Assembly (NCBI GenBank): GCA_937901455.1
Contig: CALDIA010000205.1
Coordinates: 1-27,972, forward strand
Direction of reading: 5' to 3'
Source: an uncultured Bacteroidales bacterium
Lineage (GTDB): Bacteria; Bacteroidota; Bacteroidia; Bacteroidales; WCHB1-69
DNA length: 27,972 nucleotides
The notes beneath the pieces are model-generated. The model was not told where the DNA came from. It worked only from the letters and a program-made list of their open reading frames with translations, and searched no databases. Shown piece after piece: positions 4,813 to 13,106 of this stretch; the stretch's first letter is position 1, and the number at the start of each line of letters is the position of its first letter. Both the position numbers and the translations under genes were made by a program.

Positions 4813-7698
4813 ATGACTGGAAAAGAAATCCCATTGATATTGGCGGATCGGTTGTCCGCCATTGTGAACAAGTCTTTTGAGAGCGGCGACATGTTGGAGC
4901 ATGTGTCGCCCATCACCGCCGAGCTACTTCGCTTCTGGTTCTGTGAGCCGTTCACCAACGAGCGCGGCATCAACTTCCACGAAGGCCAGCGGCAAGCCAT
5001 TCTGAACGTGATTTATCTGCACGAAGTGCTGAAAGTCAGCAATGTGACGGACATCTACAAAGCGGTTATCCCCGACCTGCTGCCCGTCGCCGACCTCGGT
5101 TTGCTGTCGAAGCCGAAATACGCCTTCCCGAAATATGCCGTCAAAATGGCCACGGGCACGGGAAAGACGTGGGTGATGCACGCCTTGATGCTCTGGCAGA
5201 TGCTGAACGCCCGCCATCTTGACAGCGTGGCGGCGAATGAGACGCCCTACACGCAACGTTTCCTCGTCGTGGCACCCGGATTAGTGGTTTACGACCGCCT
5301 GTTGGATGCCTTCAAAGGCCGTCTGAAAGCGGGTGGAGGCACCGAGCGCGACCCCATGACCAACGATTTCCGCAAGTTTGAGGCACTTTTCATCCCGCCT
5401 GCCTATCGCGCCGAAGTCTTCAGCTTCCTCCAAAACAATGTGGTGAGCAAGGAAGACGGCATCGGACGAAAGGTGACGGGCGACGGGTTGGTGGCCCTCA
5501 CCAATTGGCACCTCTTCATGAGTGGCGATGACGAGGAAACGGTGGACGAAGACTCCGCGCCGGCCATCATCAACGACCTGCTGCCGGCCCGACCGGGCAC
5601 TTCGGCGGGGAACGCCTTGGACACCTTGGACAACGCCTATCTGCGCGGCAACGAACTCGACTACCTGGCTTCGCTGCCCGACCTGATGGTCATCAACGAC
5701 GAGGCGCATCACATCCACGAAAGCAAGGTGGCGGGCGAGATTGAGGAGGTGGAATGGCAGAAAGGGTTGGACTTCATCGCAAAACACAAGACCAAGTTCT
5801 ATCAGATCGACTTTTCCGCCACGCCCTATTCCACTTCGGGAACAGGCCAAAGAGTCAGGAAACACTATTTCCCGCATATCGTCGTTGACTTCGACTTGAC
5901 CGCCGCCATGAAGAAAGGCTTGGTCAAGACCTTGCTGTTGGACAAACGCCAGGAACTCACCGATTTGGAGCATCTCGACTATAAGGCCGTCCGTGACGAA
6001 CGGAACAAGGTGGTCGGCTTGAGCGAAGGCCAACGTTTGATGCTTCGCGCCGGACTGACCAAACTCGCCATCTTGGAACAGGGTTTCTCCAACATCAACG
6101 ATGAGAAACGGCCGAAGATGATGGTGGTGTGCGAAGACACTTCCGTTACGCCCTTCGTGACCGAGTTTTTGGAGGGTGAGGGACTGCCCAAAGAAGACAT
6201 TTTGCCCATCGACAGCAACAAACAGGGGGAGGTGAAGCCCGACGAGTGGCTGCAAATCAAGGAAAAGCTGTTCAACATCGACAGATACGCCCAGCCCAAG
6301 GTGATTGTCTCCGTCTTGATGCTGCGCGAGGGTTTTGACGTAAACAACATCTGTGTCATCGTGCCGTTGAGGGCGTCGTCGGCATCCATATTGCTGGAAC
6401 AGACCATTGGCCGCGGCCTTCGCCTGATGTGGCGCGAGCCGGAATACCAGGAGGAGAAAGAGGAAAACCGCAAGGCCGTGTTGGTACGCAAGGAGCATCC
6501 GAAGTCATATTTGGACATGTTGTCCATCATCGAGCATCCTGCTTTCCAGCGGTTCTATGACGACCTGCTGAGCGAAGGTCTGGCAGCCATTGAGGAAGAA
6601 GATTTAAGCGGGTCCAACGTCACGGGCGACCTCATCAAAGTGGGCTTGAAGGAGAACTATGAGGATTACGACCTGTTCTGGCCCATCCTTATCCGCGAGG
6701 CCGAAGAGGAGATGGCAACCTCAACCATCGATGTGAAAGACTTGCAGCCGTTCACGCTCTTCCCGTTGGAGCAGTTGCGCCACTTTTTGGCCTCCGAGGG
6801 CGAAACCTTCTATTCCGAATCGATACTTTCATCCACCACATTCGGCAAGTACGAAGTCAAGGCCGACCTGTTCACGGCAACGTCCTACAACGAATATCTT
6901 CAGAAGATGCTGCGCACCATCACGATGCGTGTGAATCGCGTGGGCGGAAAAGCTTTGCCGACCTTGCAAATCAACGAGATGGATATTGTCCGTGCTATGG
7001 ATGTCTATATTCGGACGCGGCTTTTCGGGCAGCCGTTCAACCCTTTCGCGGGCAACGACTGGAAGATTTTGTTGTCGAAAAATGCCATCGTCACCCAGCA
7101 TATCATCAAGGAGTTGAGTGTCGCCATCCACAAGATGCAGGAGAACGTGACAAGCAGCGAGGCCGTAGTGGAGAAGATATGGTTCTCGTCGGTTCGGGTG
7201 CTGCGGATGCGCGAGAGTTTCTCGTTGGCGTTGCAGAAGGTGATTTACGAGCGAATGAATTATCCGTCGTCCAAAGGCGAGTTGGAGAAGCGTTTCATGG
7301 AGTTTTTGGACAAGGATGCCGATGTGTGGCGTTTCCTGAAAATCAACGAGAGCCAACATGGTTTTGCAAGGGGATTCTACATCCGCGAAGACGGCTTGTT
7401 GGCCTCCTATCATCCCGATTTCATGGTATGCACTGACGAAGGAATCTATATCGTGGAAACCAAGGGCGACGACAAAATTGCTGATGCGAATGTGAAGCGG
7501 AAACAGTTGGCAATACTGGAATGGTGCAAGAAAATCAACCGGTTGCCCGCCGAGGCCCGCATGAACCGAGAATGGAGTTATATGCTATTGGGCGAAGACA
7601 ACTTCTATGTCTGGTCATCGAACGGCGCCACGTTCATGGATGTGGCGCGGCTCTGCAAGGTGTCGGCCACCGAGGTTACGGGAAGATTGTTCGAATAA
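4813..7698 (+). CDS. res: Type III restriction endonuclease subunit (Res)
   Basis: This 961-residue superfamily 2 translocase is fused to a nuclease. Visible motifs are Walker A M112-ATGTGKT, DEAH at 296-299 (VINDEAHHIHE), motif III SAT at 335-337, REGFDV near 505-510 and motif VI QTIGRGLRL at 530-538. The C-terminal nuclease shows H867-P-D869-F and E882-T-K884 (YIVETKGD), a complete PD-(D/E)XK site. Res works as a complex with Mod: it uses ATP to communicate between two unmodified sites and cuts nearby DNA. The length is normal for Res and no lesion is visible, so the enzyme looks functional. The start follows an A/T-rich leader with no Shine-Dalgarno sequence. The intervening RAYT/REP block separates res from mod and no TAnnTTTG box is seen in front of it, so its transcription source is unclear. 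Confidence 0.92.
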   Translation: MTGKEIPLILADRLSAIVNKSFESGDMLEHVSPITAELLRFWFCEPFTNERGINFHEGQRQAILNVIYLHEVLKVSNVTDIYKAVIPDLLPVADLGLLSKPKYAFPKYAVKMATGTGKTWVMHALMLWQMLNARHLDSVAANETPYTQRFLVVAPGLVVYDRLLDAFKGRLKAGGGTERDPMTNDFRKFEALFIPPAYRAEVFSFLQNNVVSKEDGIGRKVTGDGLVALTNWHLFMSGDDEETVDEDSAPAIINDLLPARPGTSAGNALDTLDNAYLRGNELDYLASLPDLMVINDEAHHIHESKVAGEIEEVEWQKGLDFIAKHKTKFYQIDFSATPYSTSGTGQRVRKHYFPHIVVDFDLTAAMKKGLVKTLLLDKRQELTDLEHLDYKAVRDERNKVVGLSEGQRLMLRAGLTKLAILEQGFSNINDEKRPKMMVVCEDTSVTPFVTEFLEGEGLPKEDILPIDSNKQGEVKPDEWLQIKEKLFNIDRYAQPKVIVSVLMLREGFDVNNICVIVPLRASSASILLEQTIGRGLRLMWREPEYQEEKEENRKAVLVRKEHPKSYLDMLSIIEHPAFQRFYDDLLSEGLAAIEEEDLSGSNVTGDLIKVGLKENYEDYDLFWPILIREAEEEMATSTIDVKDLQPFTLFPLEQLRHFLASEGETFYSESILSSTTFGKYEVKADLFTATSYNEYLQKMLRTITMRVNRVGGKALPTLQINEMDIVRAMDVYIRTRLFGQPFNPFAGNDWKILLSKNAIVTQHIIKELSVAIHKMQENVTSSEAVVEKIWFSSVRVLRMRESFSLALQKVIYERMNYPSSKGELEKRFMEFLDKDADVWRFLKINESQHGFARGFYIREDGLLASYHPDFMVCTDEGIYIVETKGDDKIADANVKRKQLAILEWCKKINRLPAEARMNREWSYMLLGEDNFYVWSSNGATFMDVARLCKVSATEVTGRLFE

Positions 7699-7712
7699 CC
7701 TTGTAAATCAGT

Positions 7713-7735
7713 GCAAAAATCGCCTTTTGCTATTT
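7713..7735 (+). terminator. Possible weak terminator after res
   Basis: GCAAAA (7713-7718) and TTTTGC (7725-7730) form a 6-bp stem with a 6-base loop, followed by TATTTCTC. The stem is AT-rich and short, so this is tentative. Confidence 0.2.
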
Positions 7736-7818
7736 CTCTTTCCCATACTCTTCCTCCGTCACCGCCTCAAGCCGCCTTATTTTCCCTAACACGCCGCTTT
7801 CGCATATTGCGGCAAATG

Positions 7819-7962
7819 TCACTTCACCAACACCAAGCGCAGACCGACGGCATTGCTGGCATATTCGGGGCGGTAGTTGCCACGGTCGTAAACCAGACAG
7901 AACTTGCCGCCACGGTTCCACCCGCCGCCACGAAAAAGAATACCCTCTTCATTTCCAATAAC
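7819..7962 (-). pseudogene. C-terminal scrap of a formylglycine-generating-enzyme (SUMF1)-like gene
   Basis: On the minus strand the frame from 7962 to the TGA at 7819-7821 reads GILFRGGGWNRGGKFCLVYD, then RGNYRPEYASNAVGLRLVLV. The pattern RGG-W, a cysteine, R...P and GLRL matches the last 40 or so residues of FGE-sulfatase / SUMF1-domain proteins. An in-frame TAA (7963-7965) stands just upstream and no start codon fits, so only the tail survives. From 7966 to about 8325 I see only AT-rich DNA, including a spurious short frame, and no gene. Confidence 0.5.
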
Positions 7963-8328
7963 TTATCTTGTTTTTTCTTATTCAAGAACGTTGTTGCAAG
8001 GGTACAACCTTATCTTCAATCCTGAGACAAGCGTCTATGAAAAATGTAGTTTGTAGAAAATATAATTTATTAATTTACTGCGAATCATGTAAATATATAC
8101 GGCATTTGAGACACGATACTAAAATTGCGAGTTCAAGTTTTATTTTTCGCTCAAAGTATTACAAAACAATAAAAATCAGTAAATTACGAAAGTTGTTTGC
8201 TGATTTTTGCATTAGAATTGGAACAGTGTGACATCATGGACATATATAATAGCAATAACAGATTTTTTGGAAACAATATTGTAAAAATTGGAAAAGAAGA
8301 ATTATGATCATTATTTCACGAGAAGTTG

Positions 8329-8336
8329 TATTTTTG
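8329..8336 (+). promoter_or_regulatory. -7 promoter box (TATTTTTG) of the deiminase gene
   Basis: TATTTTTG fits TAnnTTTG and lies 37 bases before the ATG at 8374. Its position rules out a TTG start at 8326 for the downstream gene. Confidence 0.6.
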
Positions 8337-8373
8337 CCTTTTTCAATCAATGCCATTATTCATAATGTTTCTT

Positions 8374-10041
8374 ATGAAAAAGATTACCTTTTTAATATTT
8401 TTTTGTTTCTATGTGACCTTTGCTTTTGCCCAGTCAGAGCATTATGACACCAATCCGAAATTCACCCATGAGGCTACTCCAGAAGAGCGTATCATGCTTC
8501 AGCAGTGGTACTTGAATACTAAGAATACAACCCCTCCCACTCCTCCTGTGGCAGCTATTGCCGAATTTCAGCCTATGAGTGGTGTGCTTGTTGCATACCC
8601 TCTGGGCGTGCCTGTGTCGCTTGTGCGTGAACTCTCCATGGTGACTCAAGTCACCATGCTGGTTTCTTCAGGGCAAGACAGCATCTCAGCCAAGTATTAC
8701 TTTGCAGCCAACGGTGTAAACAGCGCCAATATGCGCTATTGGTTGGTAAATCATGACTCTTACTGGGTGCGCGACTATGGTCCATGGTTCATTTTGGACG
8801 GAAATGACAAAATCGGCATTGTGGACTTCACCTATAACCGTCCTGCGCGACCGCATGATGACGCGGCCATGCAATACTTTATTCAGAACTTGGGCGTACC
8901 CTCCTTTGAGATGGCTTTGGTGCACACTGGAGGAAACTACATGGTGGATGGCTATGGAACGGCAGCTTCGACTGATCTCGTTCTGGAGGAAAACCCCAAC
9001 ATGACAGTGGCAGATGTGCAAGCAATGGCACTCGAATACCTTGGCGTTGACAATTATATGTTACTTGACGATCCTTTAGGTGAATATATTGCCCATATTG
9101 ACTGCTGGGGGAAGTTTTTGAATGTGGACAAGGTGTTGATTGCCCAGGTGTCTGCCAACGATCCACGCTACAATGCCTATGAGGCCGTGGCAAATACTTT
9201 TGCCAATGCGTTGACTCCGTGGGGTAATCATTATCAGGTGTATCGGGTTTACGCTCCTGGCAACAATGTCAGGACACCTTACACCAACTCGTTGATTCTC
9301 AACGACCATGTTTTTCTGCCAATTTCTGGGAACCAATATGATGCAGGTGCCATATCTGCATACGAAGAGGCTATGCCTGGTTATACCATTGTGCCAATAC
9401 AACAAACGAATAATGCTTCTTGGCAGAATACGGATGCCCTGCATTGCCGAACACACGAGCTGGCCGACCTTGGCATGCTCTATCTGAAGCATTATCCGCT
9501 TCTTGGCCATCAGGTTTTTCACGAGTCTTACGATCTGTCCGTCACCATTAAGGCACTGAGCGGGCAACCCCTCATAACGGATTCTTTGTTGGCTTATTAT
9601 AGAATCAACGGAGGCACATGGCAGAGTGTTGTAATGCAGCCAGACAGTGGGGATGTGTGGCATGCCACCCTGTCAGGCCTTCAGGCGGATAGTGAGGTTG
9701 ACTATTATCTCTTTGCCAAGGACGCATCTGGCAGGAGAGAGCGGTTGCCCTATATTGGTGCGGCCGACCCGTTCCGGTTCCAATTGGGAGGAGTGGGCAT
9801 AGATGAAACCGCCTATGCGCAATTGGCCGTTTACCCCAACCCTACCACTGACCGATTGGTCATCAGAGGAGAAGACCTTGCCGAATTGACCATTTGCAAC
9901 CTTGCCGGTCAGCCAGTCTATTCCGCCAGTCTTCATGATTACGATGTGGTGAATTGTAGCGCGTGGGCCACGGGTGTGTATATGGTCACCGTCCGCAACA
10001 AATCTGGAATGGCAGTGACCAAAAAGGTAATAAAGCTGTAA
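8374..10041 (+). CDS. Secreted peptidylarginine deiminase-like protein (PPAD family, type IX secretion)
   Basis: The 555-residue precursor begins with a signal peptide (MKKITFLIFFCFYVTFAFAQ). The catalytic domain, about residues 50-370, shows D134 in YWVRDYGPWF, R156 and R159 in NRPARP, H241 and D243 in AHIDCWGKFL, and C358 in ALHCRTHE, all in the order of the Porphyromonas gingivalis enzyme. An immunoglobulin-like domain (about 385-470) and a type IX sorting tail (VYPNPTTDRLVI to KKVIKL, about 487-555) follow. Length and layout match PPAD (about 556 residues) rather than cytosolic agmatine deiminase (about 365 residues, no signal peptide). The family converts arginine or a guanidino substrate to citrulline or a ureido product and ammonia. 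Peptidyl versus free substrate cannot be told from sequence. The start at 8374 is set by the signal peptide and by the promoter box at 8329. Confidence 0.8.
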   Translation: MKKITFLIFFCFYVTFAFAQSEHYDTNPKFTHEATPEERIMLQQWYLNTKNTTPPTPPVAAIAEFQPMSGVLVAYPLGVPVSLVRELSMVTQVTMLVSSGQDSISAKYYFAANGVNSANMRYWLVNHDSYWVRDYGPWFILDGNDKIGIVDFTYNRPARPHDDAAMQYFIQNLGVPSFEMALVHTGGNYMVDGYGTAASTDLVLEENPNMTVADVQAMALEYLGVDNYMLLDDPLGEYIAHIDCWGKFLNVDKVLIAQVSANDPRYNAYEAVANTFANALTPWGNHYQVYRVYAPGNNVRTPYTNSLILNDHVFLPISGNQYDAGAISAYEEAMPGYTIVPIQQTNNASWQNTDALHCRTHELADLGMLYLKHYPLLGHQVFHESYDLSVTIKALSGQPLITDSLLAYYRINGGTWQSVVMQPDSGDVWHATLSGLQADSEVDYYLFAKDASGRRERLPYIGAADPFRFQLGGVGIDETAYAQLAVYPNPTTDRLVIRGEDLAELTICNLAGQPVYSASLHDYDVVNCSAWATGVYMVTVRNKSGMAVTKKVIKL

Positions 10042-10078
10042 ACATTTTTTGTTTTTATGATTGATGCTGTTTTTTTTT

Positions 10079-10086
10079 TACATTTG
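10079..10086 (+). promoter_or_regulatory. -7 promoter box (TACATTTG) of the DUF937 gene
   Basis: TACATTTG fits TAnnTTTG, sits just after a long T run, and lies 35 bases before the ATG at 10122. Confidence 0.55.
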
Positions 10087-10121
10087 CACTTTGTTTTTTA
10101 ATCTTTTAAAATATTCAAGTT

Positions 10122-10619
10122 ATGGATTTAACAAGTATTATTTCTGCACTCACCGGCAACAATATCATTGGTGAAATCAGCAAAAAATTTAACATTGACA
10201 ACAGCAAGATCCTTAATGTGATCAAGGCTGCTATACCCAAATTCATAAGCGCTATGCAGAAGAATGCCTCTACCGCCAGTGGTGCAGCTGCCCTGACCCA
10301 AGCTCTCAGTGACCATTCCGGCAAGCCATTTAGCATTGACATTGCCGATGGCTCCAAGATTTTGAGCAAGATTTTTGGAAGCAACCTCTCCTCTGTAATT
10401 TCGGGTCTTTCTACTCAGACTAGTACAACAAACGATCAGGTATCCAACATTTTGGCCTCTATCGCTCCTAGCCTGCTGTCTGCTCTTGGCAAGAACAATG
10501 CTTCTGCCGGTGGCAACATTGGCAACGTGTTGGGTTCTCTTCTCGGAAGCGGTTCTAATTCTGCTTCTGGCGCAGGCAAGGTGATAGGAGGCCTCTTGGG
10601 CAAGATGATCAAGAAATAG
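10122..10619 (+). CDS. DUF937 domain-containing protein
   Basis: This 165-residue protein has no signal peptide or clear membrane helix. Residues about 1-120 match the DUF937 pattern: a helical repeat with IPKFISAMQKNASTASGAAA, then ALTQALSDH and a second related helix set (NILASIAPSLLSALGKNNAS). The last 45 residues are glycine-, serine- and alanine-rich (GSLLGSGSNSASGAGK) and end with KMIKK. No biochemical function is established for the family that I can state. It has its own promoter box and lies between two exported proteins, with 18 bp to the next start, so cotranscription with the CotH-like gene is likely. Confidence 0.8.
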   Translation: MDLTSIISALTGNNIIGEISKKFNIDNSKILNVIKAAIPKFISAMQKNASTASGAAALTQALSDHSGKPFSIDIADGSKILSKIFGSNLSSVISGLSTQTSTTNDQVSNILASIAPSLLSALGKNNASAGGNIGNVLGSLLGSGSNSASGAGKVIGGLLGKMIKK

Positions 10620-10637
10620 TACAGCTGCTTTGATGAT

Positions 10638-12389
10638 ATGCGCACTCGCTTCCGCAGGATATGTTCAAGGCTGCTAAGTCTTTTTACATGTATGCTTGCG
10701 GGACAGACAATGGCGCAGGTCACCATTCAATTCTCACATCCCAGTGGTTGTTATAGCCATCCGTTTGCCCTTTCCATCGTGATGGACGGTAACGATGAAG
10801 CACAACCGCTGCAAATAAGATATACTCTCAATGGAGGCATGCCCTCCGTTGAGAGTATTTTATATGAAAACCCTGTGCAGTTAGACCAAAAAGCGTATTC
10901 TTCTTCCAATATTTATACAATACCCAATGCTATTGATGCATATTGGAAAGAAGCTCCTGCTGTGGTGGAGCGCATCATTGTACTTCGGGCTGCTGCCTTT
11001 AATGCTGCAGGCGACCTATGTTCCAATGTAATTACTGGATCATACTTGATAGAATCCTTGTTGGGAAGAAAAATAACGCTGCCCATATTGTCGCTTTGTG
11101 TTGATTCGGCAGACTTTTTTGATTATGACAGTGGCATATTTGTGCCTGGGGCATCCTTTGACACGGAACATCCCTACGAAACAGGCAATTATTATTTCAG
11201 TGGTCGCTCCTCAGAGCGAAATGTCCATGTTGATTTCTTTGGTGTCGGTACTCCTTGGTCGAATAATTGTGGTGTCAGGCCCCATGGCAACATTTCACGC
11301 CGTTATGTACAGAAAGGCTTGTCGCTATATGCCCGCAAAGAATATGGGGAAAAAAAATTTGAAGACCCTTTTGGACTTGACATCCCATGCAAGCATCTGG
11401 TATTAAGACCGTTTTTGTCGGCATGGACCCCAATGGGATTTCAAGACTATTTTTGTCAGTTTTTGGCTCGACCATTGTCGAATATAGACAAACTGGAGAC
11501 CCGGCCAGTGGTGCTTTTCCTAAATGGAGAGTATTGGGGAATCTACTTCCTGCAGGAAAAACCAGATGAGCAGTTTTTACAGTATCATTGGAATGTTCAG
11601 GCTAATGAAGTCCATTTGGTGCGGGATTGGGCTGGTCATACCAAGCAAGGATTTGACACGGCATTCACAGCCCTGATGTCGTGGCTTCAAACAGCGGACC
11701 TGTCAGATGAGCGGACCTATCAGCGGGTGACCAAGGAGGTGGATATCGAATCGTTCATTGATTATGTGATTTTGGAGACTTTCATTGGCAACCGGGATTG
11801 GCCTGCCAACAATATGCGTTGTTGGTCAGCTGAGGGACCATATCAGAAATGGCGTTTTATATTCTTTGATGGAGATGGTGTTCGCAGTCGTCCCTTTTCG
11901 GCAGTGGAGAATGCTTTGTGTGACAATGACACCATGCATTGGCCTACCAACCCACAGGCGACCTTGATGCTTCGGTGTCTGATGCAGCATCATGACTTTC
12001 GAGTTCAATTTGTTGATAGGTTGAAGGAGTTACTTTCCAGAGACTTAACCTTTAGTTCTTTTTCGCGTGCTCGCGAGGAATTCGATAGGATAGTGAAAGA
12101 ATTGGAACCCGAGATTGCATCACAAGCAGCGCGTTTCGGGACGCCCGCTTCCGTGAAAAAGTGGCATCATGCTATTTGGTTATCAAAAAGATATTGGAAG
12201 TCGCGTAGCCATGATGTGGAAAAGGAGTGGATAACGACCATTAACAAACGTTATGGAGAACATTTTTGTTATGTGCATGCATTTTGGGTATGGATTGGCG
12301 GTGTGTCGATTGCTTTGTTGCTGGCGGTTATTGCTTTTTGTGCCTGGAATCATCGAAGAAAGTCACGGCTTTTGAAACGTGCTGGGTAG
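10638..12389 (+). CDS. CotH-family protein with C-terminal membrane anchor
   Basis: This 583-residue protein has an N-terminal signal peptide (LLSLFTCMLAGQTMA). A chitobiase/FN3-like beta domain (about 27-135; IRYTLNGGMPSVES) is followed by a CotH kinase-like domain (about 145-480). Recognisable segments are NGEYWGIYFLQEKPDEQFL near 295-313, FIGNRDWPANNMRCW, and WRFIFFDGDG with D411 and D413. In Bacillus CotH is a protein kinase with an atypical fold. Bacteroidota members are secreted and their substrates are unknown. Unusually, the protein ends with one hydrophobic helix (about 550-569, WIGGVSIALLLAVIAF) and a basic tail (HRRKSRLLKR) rather than a type IX tail, so it is probably held in the inner membrane facing the periplasm. 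Its last 27 bases overlap the convergent trmN6 gene. Confidence 0.8.
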   Translation: MRTRFRRICSRLLSLFTCMLAGQTMAQVTIQFSHPSGCYSHPFALSIVMDGNDEAQPLQIRYTLNGGMPSVESILYENPVQLDQKAYSSSNIYTIPNAIDAYWKEAPAVVERIIVLRAAAFNAAGDLCSNVITGSYLIESLLGRKITLPILSLCVDSADFFDYDSGIFVPGASFDTEHPYETGNYYFSGRSSERNVHVDFFGVGTPWSNNCGVRPHGNISRRYVQKGLSLYARKEYGEKKFEDPFGLDIPCKHLVLRPFLSAWTPMGFQDYFCQFLARPLSNIDKLETRPVVLFLNGEYWGIYFLQEKPDEQFLQYHWNVQANEVHLVRDWAGHTKQGFDTAFTALMSWLQTADLSDERTYQRVTKEVDIESFIDYVILETFIGNRDWPANNMRCWSAEGPYQKWRFIFFDGDGVRSRPFSAVENALCDNDTMHWPTNPQATLMLRCLMQHHDFRVQFVDRLKELLSRDLTFSSFSRAREEFDRIVKELEPEIASQAARFGTPASVKKWHHAIWLSKRYWKSRSHDVEKEWITTINKRYGEHFCYVHAFWVWIGGVSIALLLAVIAFCAWNHRRKSRLLKRAG

Positions 12390-13106
12390 CAGATAGTCGC
12401 TCATGATTTTTTGATATGCTTCCGTATAGTGCAGTTGCTCATTTCTAATGGTGAGAGAGGGGGCTATTATTGTCTGCATGGGTTTTTTAGTAAACTCGCT
12501 TACGATTCTGGAAACAGGTTTCGAGGCGGTGGGACGAATGGGAAAGGCTTTATGCAGGAAGAGCTGTTTGTTTGCGGTGTTCAGAAACTCCTCGTGTTCT
12601 GCTGGTGGCAGTATTATGGCAAATCTGCCTTCGGGGGATAGTAGCTTACAAACGCAGGTCGTCAGTTCATCAAAAGGGAGTTGGTCGTCGCGGTGTTTGC
12701 TCTTCAGGCGATTTTGCTGAGAGGGTTTCAGATCATGTCCGAAGAAAGGGGGATTTGATATGATAAGGTCAAAGGCGGGCAGGTTGGTTTGCTGGGCTAC
12801 ACGCTGGATGCGATCATGCACGAAGTGGAAGCAGGTCTCGGGGAGCAATGTGAAATGTTTGGCATTGTCAGTGGATTCTGCGATAGAGTCGGCGTCAGTG
12901 TCCACCCCGTAAATGCAGGCATTCTTTTTCAGATCCCGCATTTTCTGAGCCATACAAAAAGCCACCACACCGCAGCCGCAGCCAATGTCGAGCAGTGTGC
13001 GCACTCCCTGTACCCCGGTAAGTGCGGCCAACACCACCGCATCCGTGCCGATCTTCATCGTGCTGTGTTCGTGGTTGAGGGTGAATTGTTGAAAACGGAA
13101 GGCCAT
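12363..13106 (-). CDS. trmN6: tRNA1(Val) (adenine37-N6)-methyltransferase
   Basis: The 247-residue cytosolic enzyme uses S-adenosylmethionine to methylate N6 of A37 in tRNA1(Val). Motif I is D40-IGCGCGVVA, the acidic ribose-binding end of strand 2 is GVDTDADSI, and the catalytic N6-adenine motif is N118-P-P-F in LIISNPPFFG. The opening FRFQQFTLNHEHSTMKIGTDAV is typical of TrmN6/YfiC. It is translationally coupled to manA, since the manA stop and this start share bases (TAATG). It ends inside the 3' end of the CotH-like gene. It is the last gene of the valS unit. Confidence 0.88.
   Translation of the reverse strand: MAFRFQQFTLNHEHSTMKIGTDAVVLAALTGVQGVRTLLDIGCGCGVVAFCMAQKMRDLKKNACIYGVDTDADSIAESTDNAKHFTLLPETCFHFVHDRIQRVAQQTNLPAFDLIISNPPFFGHDLKPSQQNRLKSKHRDDQLPFDELTTCVCKLLSPEGRFAIILPPAEHEEFLNTANKQLFLHKAFPIRPTASKPVSRIVSEFTKKPMQTIIAPSLTIRNEQLHYTEAYQKIMSDYLLPSTFQKP

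Noticed and set aside
5281..6498. Minus-strand frame of 405 residues inside res
   Set aside because: It is antisense to an unbroken Res with all helicase motifs and rich in H, Q and V as expected of a GC-rich shadow frame.
7968..8231. Plus-strand frame of 87 residues in the AT-rich gap
   Set aside because: It has no initiation context, no recognisable domain and basic, cysteine-rich composition typical of random AT-rich DNA.
8326..8373. Upstream TTG start for the deiminase gene
   Set aside because: It overlaps the -7 box at 8329-8336. The ATG at 8374 starts a canonical signal peptide.
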